Positions 35,409 to 46,170 of a DNA stretch of 64,000 bases are shown piece after piece (the stretch's first letter is position 1; each line of letters starts with the position of its first letter). A program made the position numbers and the translations under genes. Source of the stretch: Erythrobacteraceae bacterium CFH 75059 (GTDB taxonomy: Bacteria > Pseudomonadota > Alphaproteobacteria > Sphingomonadales > Sphingomonadaceae); contig SJSR01000002.1 of assembly GCA_004331795.1 (NCBI GenBank), positions 372,001-436,000 of the forward strand, given 5' to 3'. The notes under the pieces were generated by a model. That model ran no database searches, was not told where the DNA came from, and saw nothing but the letters and a program-made list of their open reading frames with translations.

Positions 35409-37631
35409 TCAGGAGCCGGCCGGGCGCGCCGTCTGCATCCAGTCGTCGAAGAAGCGTTCGTGTGCGGCGCGCAGCTGCGCCACGGAGCGGGACCAGTCCG
35501 CACCGCGGATGCTGTCTCCGCCACTCCGGGCCACGACTTCGCAGGTGATCCCTTTGGCCATGGCCCGCTCGCGCAGGACCGCCGCGGCCTTGCGGACGGC
35601 GATGAGGTAGAGACCCTGGCTCTCCCCAAAACAGGCGTCCGCATCCGGCCGGCCGAGCAGTTCCAGTCCCACATCGCCGGCGAGCGCCATCTCCGCGAGC
35701 GCCACGAGCATGCCGCCGTCGCTGACGTCATGCACGGCCGCGACGCTGCTGGTCCCGGCGAGCGTACGCACGAATTCGCCATGCGCGCGTTCTTCTTCCA
35801 GATAGACCCTGGGAGGCAGACCCGCCTCGATGCCGTGGATTTCGCGCAGCCACAGGCTCTGGCCCAGCGCCCGCTGGGGTGTGCCGAGCAGCAGGATCTC
35901 GCACTCGCCCTCGAGCGCGATGGTGTGGATCCGGGTGTAATCGTCGAGCAACCCCACACCGCCGATCGCCGGCGTCGGCAGGATCGCGCTTCCACCTCCG
36001 GTCGCGCGACTTTCATTGTAGAGCGACACATTGCCGCTCACCACGGGAAAGTCGAGCGCGGCGCACGCCTCCGCCATGCCTTCAATGGCATGGACAAACT
36101 GGCTCATGATCTCGGGACGCTGCGGATTGCCGAAGTTCAGGCAGTTGGTGATGGCCAGCGGCCTTGCCCCGACCGCACACAGGTTGCGATAGGCTTCCGC
36201 GACCGCCTGTTTCCCGCCTTCGTAAGGGTCGGCGTAGACGTAGCGCGGGGTGCAGTCGGTCGTGATCGCCAGCGCCTTTCCGGTCCCGTGCACCCGGACA
36301 ACGCCCGCATCGCCCCCGGTCTGCAGCGTATCTGCGCCAACCTGGCTGTCGTATTGCTGCGTGATCCAGCGCCGCGAGGCGAGGTCGGGGCATGCAAGCA
36401 AGCGTTCAAGGTCGCCGCCGATGTCGTCGCTCTCCGGCCAGTCCTGTTCCGACTTCACCTGCGCCCACGCGCGGTAGGCGTTGCGGTCCAGATAGGGGCG
36501 GTCATAGCGCGGCGCCTCGTCCGCCAGCGGCCCGAGCGGTATGTCGCACACGACGTCGCCGTTCCATTCGAGCACGAGCCGCCCGGTGTCGGTGACGGAG
36601 CCGATGACGGCGAAGTCCAGATCCCACTTGCGGAAGATCGCCTCGGCTTCCGCCTCGCGGCCGGGCTTGAGCACCATGAGCATCCGCTCCTGGCTCTCGC
36701 TCAGCATGATCTCGTACGGCGTCATCCCCTCCTCGCGGCAGGGCACCTTGTTCATGTCGAGATGGATGCCCGCACCGCCCTTGGCACCCATCTCCACCGA
36801 AGATGAGGTGAGGCCGGCCGCGCCCATGTCCTGAATGGCGATGATGGCATCCGTGGCCATCAGTTCGAGACACGCCTCGATCAGCAGCTTTTCCGTGAAG
36901 GGATCGCCGACCTGCACGGTGGGCCGCTTGGCGTCCGCATCCTCGCCGAAGTCGGCCGAGGCCATGGTCGCGCCGTGAATGCCGTCACGCCCGGTCTTGG
37001 AACCGACATAGACGATTGGATTGCCGATGCCGCTCGCCGCGGAGTAGAAGATGCGGCTGGTCTCGGCGATGCCAACGGTCATGGCGTTGACGAGGATGTT
37101 GCCGTCATAGGCGGGATGGAAATTGGTCTCGCCGGCGACCGTCGGCACCCCGACACAATTGCCGTAGCCGCCGATCCCGGCGACGACGCCCCGGACAAGA
37201 TGCTGCATTCGCGGGTGGTCGGGGCGCCCGAAACGCAGGGCGTTGGCGTTCGCGACCGGCCGGGCGCCCATCGTGAACACGTCGCGCAGGATGCCCCCGA
37301 CGCCGGTCGCCGCGCCCTGATAGGGTTCGATGTAGGACGGGTGATTGTGGCTCTCCATCTTGAAGATGGCGGCCTGTCCGTCGCCGATGTCGATCACGCC
37401 CGCGTTCTCGCCCGGTCCGCAGATGACCCACGGTGCCTCGGTCGGAAGCTTGCCGAGGTGTATGCGCGACGACTTGTAGGAGCAGTGCTCGCTCCACATC
37501 ACGGAGAACACCCCCAGCTCGACGAGGTTCGGTTCGCGGCCAAGGGCCTTGAGGACACGGTCGTATTCGGCCGGATCCAGCCCGTGCTGCTCGGCGAGTT
37601 CGGCTGTCGAGGGTGGGGGTGTGCTGTTCAT
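35409..37631 (-). CDS. purL: Phosphoribosylformylglycinamidine synthase subunit PurL
   Basis: Small-type PurL (740 residues) of the PurLQS complex. It catalyses ATP-dependent conversion of FGAR to FGAM in purine synthesis. Motifs are [15 protein letters not shown] with the catalytic-type His, [42 protein letters not shown] and the C-terminal [18 protein letters not shown]. purQ and purS are not in the window. It is divergent from xseB across about 128 bases. Confidence 0.97.
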   Translation of the reverse strand: MNSTPPPSTAELAEQHGLDPAEYDRVLKALGREPNLVELGVFSVMWSEHCSYKSSRIHLGKLPTEAPWVICGPGENAGVIDIGDGQAAIFKMESHNHPSYIEPYQGAATGVGGILRDVFTMGARPVANANALRFGRPDHPRMQHLVRGVVAGIGGYGNCVGVPTVAGETNFHPAYDGNILVNAMTVGIAETSRIFYSAASGIGNPIVYVGSKTGRDGIHGATMASADFGEDADAKRPTVQVGDPFTEKLLIEACLELMATDAIIAIQDMGAAGLTSSSVEMGAKGGAGIHLDMNKVPCREEGMTPYEIMLSESQERMLMVLKPGREAEAEAIFRKWDLDFAVIGSVTDTGRLVLEWNGDVVCDIPLGPLADEAPRYDRPYLDRNAYRAWAQVKSEQDWPESDDIGGDLERLLACPDLASRRWITQQYDSQVGADTLQTGGDAGVVRVHGTGKALAITTDCTPRYVYADPYEGGKQAVAEAYRNLCAVGARPLAITNCLNFGNPQRPEIMSQFVHAIEGMAEACAALDFPVVSGNVSLYNESRATGGGSAILPTPAIGGVGLLDDYTRIHTIALEGECEILLLGTPQRALGQSLWLREIHGIEAGLPPRVYLEEERAHGEFVRTLAGTSSVAAVHDVSDGGMLVALAEMALAGDVGLELLGRPDADACFGESQGLYLIAVRKAAAVLRERAMAKGITCEVVARSGGDSIRGADWSRSVAQLRAAHERFFDDWMQTARPAGS

Positions 37632-37759
37632 GGCCGGCGCCTTACTCCAGACGGGGCCGCAAGCGCCAGCGGCCTGTGCACACCCATGATTGGCGTCCGC
37701 GTCGGACGATCGGCAGCCGCTCCTTGACCACCGCCGCGACGCCCGCCATTGATCTTCGG

Positions 37760-38011
37760 ATGGAACCCGATCCCCATGCGCGTGCCGCCATGACGTTCGA
37801 GCAGGCGCTTGCGGAACTCGAGCAGGTCGTCCGCCGGCTGGAGAGCGGCGAAGAGCCGCTGGAGGAGTCGATCAGCCTGTACGAACGCGGCGAAGAGCTG
37901 CGCCGCCTCTGCCAAGCGCGGCTGGACAGCGCGCAAATGCGCATCCGGCAGATCGTCGTCGATGCGGATGGCGAGGCGGCCGGGGCGCGTCCCTTCGACG
38001 AGAACGCCTGA
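37760..38011 (+). CDS. xseB: Exodeoxyribonuclease VII small subunit
   Basis: 83-residue helical subunit of exonuclease VII. The conserved core is [42 protein letters not shown] 37760 is used here; ATG 37790 (MTFEQ) is equally plausible because neither has a clear ribosome-binding site. It is two bases ahead of ispA, the usual alphaproteobacterial arrangement. A possible -35/-10 (TTGACC-N17-CATTGA) ends only about 10 bases upstream. Confidence 0.9.
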   Translation: MEPDPHARAAMTFEQALAELEQVVRRLESGEEPLEESISLYERGEELRRLCQARLDSAQMRIRQIVVDADGEAAGARPFDENA

Positions 38012-38013
38012 GC

Positions 38014-38922
38014 ATGGCGGCATCGGGAGGGGGGGCGGACACTCTCGGTTCCGCCATGGCATCTGTCCGGCAGGAGATCGATGCGGCCTTCGGTCGCCTC
38101 CTGCCTGTGCCCGACGATCGTCGCGCGCGTCTCGTCGAGGCGATGCGGTATGCGGCCATCGGTGGAGGCAAGCGGATCCGGCCGCTGCTGCTGACCGAGG
38201 CGGCGCGGCAGTTTTCCGTCGACCGCGACATCGCCATCCGGGCCGCGTGCGCGGTGGAAGCGATCCACATCTATTCGCTCATCCATGACGATCTGCCTTG
38301 CATGGACGATGACGCCACGCGGCATGGACGGCCCACCGTTCACGTGCAGTTCGACGAAGCCACCGCCGTTCTTGCCGGAGATTGCCTGCATGCGCTGGCC
38401 TTCGAGCTGCTGGCGACGCCGCAGATGTCGGGCGACCCGTTCGTGCGCGCCGAACTGGTGGAATGCCTCGCGCGGGCGAGCGGCCACAACGGCATGGCCG
38501 GCGGGCAGATGATGGACATGCTCGCCAGCGCCGGGGCCTACGACCTGCCCACCGTGACGCGGCTTCAGCAGCTCAAGACCGGCGCGCTGCTGTCGGCCGC
38601 GGTCGAGATGGGCATGATCCTCGGGCGGCTCCCGGTCGACGGGCGGGCACCGCTCAGAGCCTATGCGCGCGACCTCGGGCTGGCCTTCCAGATTGCCGAT
38701 GATCTGCTCGACGTCGAAGGAGACGAGGAACTTGCGGGCAAGGCGCTGCGCAAGGATGGCGAGCAGGGGAAGCAGACGTTCGTGACCATTCTCGGCGTCG
38801 AGGGCGCGCGCAATCAGGCCCGCACGCTGGCCGAGCAGGCCGTTGCCTGCCTGTCGGGGTTCGACGCCCGCGCCGACGTGCTGCGCGCGCTGGCGCGCTT
38901 CGTCGTGGAGCGCGACCGGTGA
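38014..38922 (+). CDS. ispA: Farnesyl diphosphate synthase (polyprenyl synthetase family)
   Basis: Chain-elongating prenyltransferase making farnesyl diphosphate for quinone, undecaprenol and carotenoid synthesis. The first aspartate-rich motif DDLPCMDDD starts at Asp92 with the four-residue spacing of type II bacterial enzymes. The second is DDLLD in AFQIADDLLDVEGD, and GGGKRIRPLL binds diphosphate. It has 302 residues. It overlaps coaD by four bases (GTGA). Confidence 0.93.
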   Translation: MAASGGGADTLGSAMASVRQEIDAAFGRLLPVPDDRRARLVEAMRYAAIGGGKRIRPLLLTEAARQFSVDRDIAIRAACAVEAIHIYSLIHDDLPCMDDDATRHGRPTVHVQFDEATAVLAGDCLHALAFELLATPQMSGDPFVRAELVECLARASGHNGMAGGQMMDMLASAGAYDLPTVTRLQQLKTGALLSAAVEMGMILGRLPVDGRAPLRAYARDLGLAFQIADDLLDVEGDEELAGKALRKDGEQGKQTFVTILGVEGARNQARTLAEQAVACLSGFDARADVLRALARFVVERDR

Positions 38923-39434
38923 CGGGGCCGCGCACGGGCATCTATCCCGGCACCTTCGATCCTGTGACGCTTGGCCATGCCGACATCATCCGCCGCGCAA
39001 GCAAGCTTGTCGACCGGCTGATCGTCGGGGTGACCACCAATCCGTCCAAGCAGCCGCTCTTCTCCGCGGCGGAGCGGCAGGACATGGTCCGGCGCGAGGT
39101 CGGGGCGCTCGGCCTTGGCAATGTCGAGGTGCAGGGATTCGACGCCCTGCTGGTGAAGTTCGCCCGGCGCATGAACGCCGGCATCCTCATCCGCGGCCTG
39201 CGAGCGGTGGCCGACTTCGAGTACGAGTACCAGATGGCCGGCATGAACCAGCAGATCGACCATTCCATCGAAACGGTGTTCCTGATGGCGGATGTCTCGC
39301 TCCAGCCGATCGCCTCCAAGCTCGTCAAGGAGATCGCCCTGTTCGGCGGCGACATCGCGCCGTTCGTCAGCCCGCAGGTGGCCGCCGATCTGATCGCGCG
39401 CGTGCAATCGGTCGGCCTGCGCGGCGAGTACTAG
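38919..39434 (+). CDS. coaD: Pantetheine-phosphate adenylyltransferase
   Basis: Penultimate enzyme of coenzyme A synthesis. The nucleotidyltransferase motif IYPGTFDPVTLGH (TLGH at 17-20) and RGLRAVADFEYEYQMAGMN are diagnostic. It has 171 residues. The GTG start overlaps the ispA stop. Pathway partner panB lies elsewhere in the window, at 6.3-7.2 kb. Confidence 0.96.
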   Translation: MTGPRTGIYPGTFDPVTLGHADIIRRASKLVDRLIVGVTTNPSKQPLFSAAERQDMVRREVGALGLGNVEVQGFDALLVKFARRMNAGILIRGLRAVADFEYEYQMAGMNQQIDHSIETVFLMADVSLQPIASKLVKEIALFGGDIAPFVSPQVAADLIARVQSVGLRGEY

Positions 39435-39504
39435 ATATTCATGGCCAGGACAGAGGGCGCGCGCTAACGGCGGGCGCTCGAGACAGTTCAAGCGACGGAA
39501 CCCC

Positions 39505-40179
39505 ATGACCATGCTGATGCGCATTGCCCTTGCCGCGGCCCTGGCAGCACTTCCCGCGGGCGCCGCGTTGGCCCAACAGCCCGCGCCGACCAGCGCGGCC
39601 ACCGGGGCGCAGGATTTCACCGCGCGGGTCAACTTCAACCTTGCCGAGGATCGCGACAACATCCTCTATCTCGATCTGTCCAGCGGCGAACGCGTGGCCA
39701 TTCGCCTGATGCCGCAATGGGCGCCCGCCCATGTCGAGCGGATCAAGACGCTGGCGCAGCAGGGCTTCTACGATGGGGTCGTGTTTCACCGCGTGATCGA
39801 CAACTTCATGGCGCAGACCGGCGATCCCACCGGCACGGGGCAGGGCGGCTCGCCGCTCCCGGATCTTGCGGCCGAGTTCAATCCGATGCCGCATGTGCGC
39901 GGCACCGTCAGCATGGCCCGCGCCGAGGCGGAGAACAGCGCCAACAGCCAGTTCTTCATCGTCTTCTACCCGCGCTTCAGCCTTGATCGCCGCTACACCA
40001 ATTTCGGCCGGGTGATCGCGGGGATGGAGGCGGTGGACGCCATCGCGCGGGGCGAGCCGCCGGCCAATCCGACCCGCATCCTCCAGGCCTCGATTGCCAG
40101 CCAGAACCGCCCCCGGCCCCCCGCACAGCCTGCGGCCGTCCCGCCGCCGGGCGAAGGGCTGGATGCCCTGCTGCGCTGA
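39505..40179 (+). CDS. Periplasmic cyclophilin-type peptidyl-prolyl isomerase
   Basis: Cyclophilin fold (residues about 50-195) behind a signal peptide (MRIALAAALAALPAGAALAQ). It is therefore a periplasmic proline isomerase that helps fold envelope proteins. Motifs are FYDGVVFHRVIDNFMAQTGD, GTVSMARAEAENSANSQFFI and TNFGRVIAGMEAVDAI. The usual catalytic Arg is in FHRV. A proline-rich C-terminal tail of about 25 residues follows. No strong ribosome-binding site is seen before the ATG at 39505. Confidence 0.92.
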   Translation: MTMLMRIALAAALAALPAGAALAQQPAPTSAATGAQDFTARVNFNLAEDRDNILYLDLSSGERVAIRLMPQWAPAHVERIKTLAQQGFYDGVVFHRVIDNFMAQTGDPTGTGQGGSPLPDLAAEFNPMPHVRGTVSMARAEAENSANSQFFIVFYPRFSLDRRYTNFGRVIAGMEAVDAIARGEPPANPTRILQASIASQNRPRPPAQPAAVPPPGEGLDALLR

Positions 40180-40222
40180 GCCGCGTCTTTCTCCGTTTGC
40201 GCCGCTGCGCTAGGGGCGGGGC

Positions 40223-41269
40223 GTGAAGACCGACCTGTTCGACTTCGACCTGCCCGAGGACCGGATCGCCCTCCGCCCCGCAGTGCCGCGCGACGCAGCG
40301 CGTCTGCTGGTGGCCACGCGCGAGGGGCCGTTCGGCGACCATGTGTTCCGCGAATTGCCGCGCCTCCTGCGTGCCGGAGACCTGCTGGTGTTCAACGACA
40401 CCCGGGTCATTCCGGCACAGCTTGAAGGCGTCAGGCGCGCACGCGACGGAGGGGCGGGCGCGAAGATCGGTGTGACGCTGCATCAGCGGCTCGGCGCGCG
40501 GCGCTGGCATGCCTTCGTCCGCAACGGCCGGCGGCTCGCGCCGGGCGACCGGATCGATTTCGGCCACGACGTCGCGGCTGAAGTGGAGGACCGGCTGCCG
40601 GATGGCAGCTTTCACCTCTCGTTCCTGGGTGCCGAACCGGCCGAGGATCTGCTGGCGCGCGCGGGCACGGTGCCGCTTCCCCCTTACATCGCCAGCCGCC
40701 GCCGCGCGGACGCGCGCGACCGTGCCGATTACCAGACGGTGTTTGCGCGAGAGGATGGTGCGGTGGCGGCACCCACGGCGGCGCTGCATTTCACCGACGC
40801 CGTGCTTGGGGAACTGGCCGGCGCGGGCATCCGCAGCACGACGGTGACGCTGCATGTCGGAGCGGGAACGTTCCTGCCGGTCAAGGCCGCGGACACCCGG
40901 GACCATGCCATGCACTCCGAATGGGGACGCATCACGCCGGAGGCGGCGCGGGCATTGAACGAGGCGAAGGCACAGGGAGGGCGGATCATCGCCGTTGGCA
41001 CCACCAGCCTCCGGCTCCTTGAAAGCGCGGCGGACGACAACGGAAGCGTCGTCCCGTTTACCGGGTCGACCGACATCTTCATCACGCCCGGCTACCGCTT
41101 CCGCGCCATTGACGGACTGGTGACCAATTTCCACCTGCCGCGTTCAACCCTGTTCATGCTGGTGAGCGCGCTCATGGGACGTGAACGGATGCTGGAGGCG
41201 TACGCGCATGCGATCGAGAACCAGTACCGCTTCTACTCGTATGGCGACTCGTCGCTGTTGCTGCCTTGA
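40223..41269 (+). CDS. queA: tRNA preQ1(34) S-adenosylmethionine ribosyltransferase-isomerase
   Basis: Transfers the ribosyl part of SAM to preQ1 in tRNA to form epoxyqueuosine. Family motifs are [49 protein letters not shown] and [17 protein letters not shown]. The GTG start at 40223 follows GGGCGGGGC. It has 348 residues. It starts a tightly packed run that ends with tgt, the enzyme for the earlier base-exchange step. Confidence 0.96.
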   Translation: MKTDLFDFDLPEDRIALRPAVPRDAARLLVATREGPFGDHVFRELPRLLRAGDLLVFNDTRVIPAQLEGVRRARDGGAGAKIGVTLHQRLGARRWHAFVRNGRRLAPGDRIDFGHDVAAEVEDRLPDGSFHLSFLGAEPAEDLLARAGTVPLPPYIASRRRADARDRADYQTVFAREDGAVAAPTAALHFTDAVLGELAGAGIRSTTVTLHVGAGTFLPVKAADTRDHAMHSEWGRITPEAARALNEAKAQGGRIIAVGTTSLRLLESAADDNGSVVPFTGSTDIFITPGYRFRAIDGLVTNFHLPRSTLFMLVSALMGRERMLEAYAHAIENQYRFYSYGDSSLLLP

Positions 41270-42258
41270 CGGGTGAGCGCTCGCTGCCCGGCGCGGTTCC
41301 GGCGGAGGACGAGGCGCCTCCCATCCTGCAGATCGACGGTCTGACGAAGCGATTTGCCGGCGGGGCGCTCGCGCTGGACAACGTCAGCCTGCAGATCCGT
41401 CCGGGAGAGATCTTCGCGCTGCTTGGCCCGAACGGCGCGGGCAAGACGACGCTGATCGGCGCCGTGTGCGGCCTCGTGCGTCCCACCTCCGGCCGCATCC
41501 AGGCCTTCGGACAAGACGCGCGGCGGCACTGGCGCGCGATGCGCGGACGCATCGGCCTGGTGCCGCAGGAACTCGGGTTCGACATCTTCGACACTGTCTG
41601 GCGGCAGGTGCGCTACTCGCGCGGCCTGTTCGGACGCTCGCCCGCCGCGGATCTGCTGGAGGAGGTGCTGCGTTCGCTGTCCCTGTGGGACAAGCGTGAC
41701 GCACAGATCCGCACCCTGTCGGGCGGGATGAAGCGCAGGGTCCTGATCGCCAAGGCGCTGGCGCACGAACCCGACATCCTGTTCCTCGACGAGCCGACGG
41801 CGGGCGTGGACGTGGAATTGCGCCGCGACATGTGGCGTCAGATCGCCGGCCTCAAGGCCCGCGGCGTGACCATCATCCTGACGACGCACTATCTCGAAGA
41901 GGCGGAGGAGATGGCCGACCGGATCGGGATCATGCACCGCGGCCGGCTGCTGCTGGTCGACGACAAGCGGAGCATGATGAAGCGGCTCGGGCGCACGGAG
42001 GCGCGCTTCACCCTCATCCGGCCGCTCGGCGCGGTGCCGGAACCGCTTGCCGATCTGCCTGTCGAACTCGTCGACGGGGGCCGGGTGCTGCTCTACCGGG
42101 GTGGCGACGGCGCGGGACGCGGACGCGAGCACGTTGCCGTCTTGGCGCAGCGCCTCGCGGAAATGGGCGAGCGTTTCACCGCCATCGAGCAGCGGGAATC
42201 CTCGCTCGAGGACATCTTCATGCAGTTCGTCGACGCGGAAGGGACACGCGCGTGCTGA
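41266..42258 (+). CDS. ABC transporter ATP-binding protein (ABC-2/DrrA type)
   Basis: ATPase of a two-component ABC-2 exporter, 330 residues. Walker [10 protein letters not shown], signature [19 protein letters not shown], Walker [13 protein letters not shown] and switch [15 protein letters not shown] are intact. The DrrA-like C-terminal domain (about 230-330) is present. The only suitable start is TTG 41266, giving a TTGA overlap with queA and implying translational coupling. The export substrate is unknown. Confidence 0.9.
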   Translation: MTGERSLPGAVPAEDEAPPILQIDGLTKRFAGGALALDNVSLQIRPGEIFALLGPNGAGKTTLIGAVCGLVRPTSGRIQAFGQDARRHWRAMRGRIGLVPQELGFDIFDTVWRQVRYSRGLFGRSPAADLLEEVLRSLSLWDKRDAQIRTLSGGMKRRVLIAKALAHEPDILFLDEPTAGVDVELRRDMWRQIAGLKARGVTIILTTHYLEEAEEMADRIGIMHRGRLLLVDDKRSMMKRLGRTEARFTLIRPLGAVPEPLADLPVELVDGGRVLLYRGGDGAGRGREHVAVLAQRLAEMGERFTAIEQRESSLEDIFMQFVDAEGTRAC

Positions 42259-43016
42259 ACACCCGATCGACGTGGGCAATCTACACCAACGAGCTGGCGC
42301 GGTTCCGGCGCACCGTCTTCGGGTCGCTCGTCGCGCCCGTGCTCACCACGTCGCTCTACTTCATCGTGTTCGGTGCCGCCATCGGCGGGCGCATGGATGC
42401 CATCGACGGTGTGGCATACGGCGCCTTCATCGTGCCCGGCCTGTTGATGCTCACGCTGCTGTCGGAGAGCACCTCCAACGCGAGCTTCGGGATCTACATG
42501 CCGCGCTTCACCGGCTCGATCTACGAGCTGCTCTCGGCTCCCGTAGGAGCAACGGAAATCCTGCTCGGCTTCGTCGGCGCGGCGGCCACCAAGAGCCTGG
42601 TGCTCGCGGCGATCATTCTCCTGACCGCACGGCTGTTCGTCGACTACAGCATCGCTCATCCGGTGCTTGCCCTGCTTTACGTGGTCCTGATCGCCACCGC
42701 CTTCTCGCTGCTCGGGTTCCTGCTCGGGATCTGGGCTGAAGGCTTCGAAAAGCTGCAGCTGGTCCCCTTGCTGATCCTGACGCCGCTCACCTTTCTTGGC
42801 GGGACGTTCTACTCCATTGGCATGCTGGCGGAGCCGTGGCGCATGGCGGCCATGCTCAACCCGATCGTGTATCTCGTCAGCGGCCTGCGCTGGACCTTCT
42901 TCGGACAGGCGGATGTGCCGTTTGCAACTTCGCTGCTGATGACGCTGGGCTTCCTTGCGGTCTGTGCCGGCGCGGTCGGGCTGGTGTTCAGGACCGGCTG
43001 GAGGCTGCGAAGCTGA
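42252..43016 (+). CDS. ABC-2 type transporter permease
   Basis: Membrane partner of the ATPase just upstream, 254 residues with about six membrane segments. Visible features are [34 protein letters not shown] and the ABC-2 signature [19 protein letters not shown]. The GTG start at 42252 overlaps the ATPase end by seven bases; the earlier part of the frame is a shadow. It resembles NodJ/DrrB-type exporters of lipids, polysaccharides or drugs. Confidence 0.9.
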   Translation: MLNTRSTWAIYTNELARFRRTVFGSLVAPVLTTSLYFIVFGAAIGGRMDAIDGVAYGAFIVPGLLMLTLLSESTSNASFGIYMPRFTGSIYELLSAPVGATEILLGFVGAAATKSLVLAAIILLTARLFVDYSIAHPVLALLYVVLIATAFSLLGFLLGIWAEGFEKLQLVPLLILTPLTFLGGTFYSIGMLAEPWRMAAMLNPIVYLVSGLRWTFFGQADVPFATSLLMTLGFLAVCAGAVGLVFRTGWRLRS

Positions 43017-43074
43017 TGCGTTCCACGCGCAGCCGCCTTGCGTCGGAGCCGGGTCCGGTCCTACGACGGTCGGC

Positions 43075-44043
43075 ATGATGCACGCCTTTGCCATGGCGGC
43101 GACACTCGTCCTCCCGCTGGCCGGGCAGGCTGCAACCCTGCCCGAACCGCTGCGCCTGATGATTGAGGCGGCCATGGCCACCGGCGACGCGGACAAGGTT
43201 GAAACCGTGCTCGACCTTGCCCGGCAGACCCACCCCGAACATGGCGATGCGATTGCCGCGCTGGAGCAGCGCTGGCAGAACCGGACCCCGGTTCCGGCGG
43301 CGCAGATCGCCGCCGCTGAGCTGCCAGCCGAGGCTCCGGTGCCGCAGGACGCTGCCCCGCCGCCCGCCCGCCGGGCCACATGGTCCGGACGAGGGGAACT
43401 GGGCGGATTTCGTGCCACAGGGTCGGGACGGAGCAGCGGCATCACCGCCGCGCTGAACGTCACTGCCACCGATGGGCCGTGGCAGCACAAGCTGCTGCTG
43501 CGCGGCGATTATCAGCGGGCGGGCGAGCGAACCGTGCGCGAGCAGCTCCTCGCCGCCTACGAGCCACGCTACGAGTTCAGTCCGCGCCTGTTCGCCTACG
43601 GGCTCGGCCAGTTCGAGACCGACCGCGTGCAGGGTTTCGTGTCCCGCACCTCCTTGTCCGGTGGCATCGGACACCACCTCGTCGACCGCGACGATCTTGA
43701 CCTGTCGATCAAGGCCGGGCCGGCGCTGCGCCACCTTCGCTACACCGCGGGAGGCAGCGACCTGCGGCTCGCCGCGCTGATCGGGGTCGATTTCGACTGG
43801 CGCATCACCGACCGGCTCACGCTTTCCCATGACGCCAACGCCGTGGCGGAAACGGCGGGTTCGGCGACGGTCGTGCTCGACTCGCGCAACACCAACCTCA
43901 ATCTCGTCACCGCTCTCGACGCAAAGGTGACGGACTCCGTCTCTGTCCGCGTGAGCTATACGGTCGACTATGACAGCAACCCGCCGCCGGGCGGACAGCG
44001 CACGGACACGCTGTCGCGCTTCTCGTTCGTGTACGGGTTCTGA
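43075..44043 (+). CDS. DUF481-type outer-membrane beta-barrel protein
   Basis: 322 residues. A signal peptide (about 1-21, ending GQAA) and an alpha-helical periplasmic stretch (about 22-100, ending in a Pro/Ala-rich linker) precede a DUF481-like barrel. The barrel has alternating-hydrophobicity strands such as HKLLLRGDYQRA, FSPRLFAYGLGQFETDR and DSVSVRVSYTVDYDS, and a terminal Phe (FVYGF) as expected for BAM-assembled proteins. Function is unknown. Either ATG 43075 or 43078 may start it. It sits between an ABC-2 exporter and tgt. Confidence 0.82.
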   Translation: MMHAFAMAATLVLPLAGQAATLPEPLRLMIEAAMATGDADKVETVLDLARQTHPEHGDAIAALEQRWQNRTPVPAAQIAAAELPAEAPVPQDAAPPPARRATWSGRGELGGFRATGSGRSSGITAALNVTATDGPWQHKLLLRGDYQRAGERTVREQLLAAYEPRYEFSPRLFAYGLGQFETDRVQGFVSRTSLSGGIGHHLVDRDDLDLSIKAGPALRHLRYTAGGSDLRLAALIGVDFDWRITDRLTLSHDANAVAETAGSATVVLDSRNTNLNLVTALDAKVTDSVSVRVSYTVDYDSNPPPGGQRTDTLSRFSFVYGF

Positions 44044-44052
44044 GCGGTCCCG

Positions 44053-45180
44053 ATGACACGCTTCCAGTTCGACCTTCTCGCCACCGACGGCGCCGCGCGG
44101 GCCGGGCGCATCGCCATGCGGCGGGGGGTGATCGACACGCCGGCATTCATGCCGGTCGGCACCGCGGCCAGCGTCAAGGCGATGAAGCCGGGCACCGTCC
44201 GCGCGCTGGGAGCACAGATCATTCTCGGCAACACCTATCATCTCATGCTGCGGCCGGGCGCCGAACGGGTGGCGCGACTCGGCGGGCTGCACCGTTTCAT
44301 GGGCTGGGAGTTGCCGATCCTGACGGACAGCGGCGGCTATCAGGTCATGAGCCTCGCGGAGCTGCGCTCGCTGTCCGAGGAGGGCGTCACCTTCCGCAGC
44401 CACCTCGACGGGTCACGCCACATCCTCACGCCCGAGCGGTCGATGGAGATCCAGCGCCTGCTCGGCTCCGACATCGTCATGGCCTTCGACGAATGCCCGC
44501 GCCCGGATCAGGATCGCGATGCGCTGGGCCGGAGCATGGAGCTGTCGATGCGCTGGGCCGCGCGAAGCCGAACCGCCTTCGACGCAGGCGCCGATCATGT
44601 GCAGCGTGCCGCCCTGTTCGGCATCCAGCAAGGCGGCCTGGACGAGGATCTGAGGCGGCACAGCGCCGAGGCGCTCACCGCGATCGGGTTCGATGGCTAT
44701 GCCGTGGGCGGCCTTGCCGTCGGCGAGGGGCAGGAGGCGATGTTCGCCACTCTGGATTTTGCTCCGGGGCAGCTCCCGGCGGATCGGCCCCGCTACCTGA
44801 TGGGTGTCGGCAAGCCGGACGATCTCGTCGGCGCCGTGGAGCGGGGCATCGACATGTTCGACTGCGTCCTGCCGACCCGTTCAGGCCGGAACGGACAGGC
44901 CTTCACATGGTCCGGGCCGCTCAACCTGCGCAACAGCCGGTTTGCTGAAGATGAGTCGCCGCTTGATGATCGTTGCACCTGCGACGTGTGCCGCGGGTAT
45001 TCGCGCGCCTATCTGCACCATCTCGTCCGCAGCAAGGAAATCCTCGGCGCAATGCTGATGACCGAGCACAACCTCGCTTTCTATCAGCAGTTGATGGCGC
45101 GCATGCGCGCCGCCATTGCGCGGGGGGAGTTCGCCGCCTTCGCCGCGTCTTTCCGCGCATCCTACGGGGCGGAGCGGTGA
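44053..45180 (+). CDS. tgt: Queuine/preQ1 tRNA-ribosyltransferase
   Basis: Exchanges guanine 34 for preQ1 in tRNAs with GUN anticodons. The active-site region [39 protein letters not shown] and the zinc site [18 protein letters not shown] are intact in 375 residues. It acts before queA in the queuosine pathway; the two genes flank an ABC exporter and barrel gene. Its stop overlaps the start of the SDR gene (GTGA). Confidence 0.97.
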   Translation: MTRFQFDLLATDGAARAGRIAMRRGVIDTPAFMPVGTAASVKAMKPGTVRALGAQIILGNTYHLMLRPGAERVARLGGLHRFMGWELPILTDSGGYQVMSLAELRSLSEEGVTFRSHLDGSRHILTPERSMEIQRLLGSDIVMAFDECPRPDQDRDALGRSMELSMRWAARSRTAFDAGADHVQRAALFGIQQGGLDEDLRRHSAEALTAIGFDGYAVGGLAVGEGQEAMFATLDFAPGQLPADRPRYLMGVGKPDDLVGAVERGIDMFDCVLPTRSGRNGQAFTWSGPLNLRNSRFAEDESPLDDRCTCDVCRGYSRAYLHHLVRSKEILGAMLMTEHNLAFYQQLMARMRAAIARGEFAAFAASFRASYGAER

Positions 45181-45878
45181 CTGGATGGCCGCGCGCGGTG
45201 GTCGTCGGCGCCTCGGGCGGCATCGGCAGCGCGCTGGTGGCACGGCTTGAGAGCGCCGGCACGGAAGTGGCGGGGTTCAGCCGGGCGGGAGGGGGCGCGC
45301 TTCCCCCGCTCGACCTGACAGACGAAGCGAGCATCGCCGGCGCCGCGCAGTGGTGTGCCGAAAGCGGACCTTGGCATCTCGTCATCGTAGCCACCGGCAT
45401 TCTGGACGGGCGGCAATGCTCCCCGGAGAAGAGTTGGCGCCAGATAGAACCGGCGGGGATGGCCGAAAGTTTCGCCATCAACGCCACCGGCCCGGCGCTG
45501 GTCGCCAAGCACTTCCTGCCGCTGCTGCCGCGACGAGGGCGGTCGGCATTCGCGGCCTTGTCGGCGCGCGTGGGCAGCATCTCCGACAACCGGCTCGGAG
45601 GCTGGTACGGTTATCGCGCGTCCAAGGCTGCGCTCAACATGATCATCCGCTCGCTGGCCATCGAACTTGCGCGCACGCGGCCCGATGCCTTCTGCGTGGG
45701 TCTGCACCCGGGCACGGTTGCGACGAAGCTGTCCCGCCCTCACCGGCGCAGCGGTGCCGGACACCACGTCTTCAGCCCCGAGGATGCCGCCGGACACCTG
45801 CTCGATGTGCTGGACACGCTGCAACCCGCCGACACCGGGAGGATCTACGGGTGGGACGGGGTCGAGATCGCCCCCTGA
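45177..45878 (+). CDS. Short-chain dehydrogenase/reductase
   Basis: Rossmann-fold oxidoreductase, 233 residues. The cofactor loop is [10 protein letters not shown] and the catalytic YxxxK lies in [14 protein letters not shown], with [19 protein letters not shown] and the late [12 protein letters not shown] typical of SDRs related to C-factor/CsgA-like proteins. The GTG start at 45177 overlaps tgt, so it is likely the last gene of the queA-tgt run. The substrate is unknown. Confidence 0.9.
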   Translation: MTGWPRAVVVGASGGIGSALVARLESAGTEVAGFSRAGGGALPPLDLTDEASIAGAAQWCAESGPWHLVIVATGILDGRQCSPEKSWRQIEPAGMAESFAINATGPALVAKHFLPLLPRRGRSAFAALSARVGSISDNRLGGWYGYRASKAALNMIIRSLAIELARTRPDAFCVGLHPGTVATKLSRPHRRSGAGHHVFSPEDAAGHLLDVLDTLQPADTGRIYGWDGVEIAP

Positions 45879-46054
45879 ACCGGGCTGCCCGTCCCCACGT
45901 GCCGCAACTCGAGCACTGTACCCCGATAGGGGACGAAGGTGCCCGCGGAATCCAGGAACCCGGCCCCGATCGCATTGGCGTGATACTGCGCCTCGGTGAG
46001 CGATCCGTACCACTTGCCCCGCCGGCGGGGAGTGAGAAAACGGTACTGAATCAT
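45845..46054 (-). CDS. Small hypothetical protein
   Basis: 69 residues beginning MIQYRFLTPRRRGKWYGSLT and containing AQYHANAIGAGFLD and YRGTVLELR. Codon use is GC-rich at third positions like its neighbours, which favours a real gene. The last 34 bases overlap the tail of the convergent SDR gene. No ribosome-binding site is visible. Instead the ATG lies in the centre of a 9-bp inverted repeat. Function unknown. Confidence 0.55.
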   Translation of the reverse strand: MIQYRFLTPRRRGKWYGSLTEAQYHANAIGAGFLDSAGTFVPYRGTVLELRHVGTGSPVQGAISTPSHP

Positions 46055-46066
46055 GACATTCAGTAC
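46043..46066. promoter_or_regulatory. Perfect 9-bp inverted repeat over a start codon
   Basis: GTACTGAAT (46043-46051), spacer CATGAC, ATTCAGTAC (46058-46066). On the minus-strand transcript this would fold with the AUG of the small ORF in the loop. As DNA it looks like a 24-bp operator. It is far more AT-rich than its surroundings. Downstream on the minus strand CGTTTTC follows, so a terminator role is a third possibility. Confidence 0.5.
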
Positions 46067-46123
46067 AAAAGGGATGGTTCTTTGTTGTTCCGCCTTTTGC
46101 GGCGAGAAGCGGGAGGGGCGCAC

Positions 46124-46148
46124 AAAAAAGGCGGCCATGGCGGCCGCC
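46124..46148 (-). terminator. Intrinsic terminator of rpsD
   Basis: Minus-strand GGCGGCC / GGCCGCC stem with a 5-base loop is directly followed by TTTTTT (46129-46124). It lies 23 bases after the rpsD stop. Confidence 0.85.
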
Positions 46149-46170
46149 CTTCCTGTCGTATGATGAAGCG

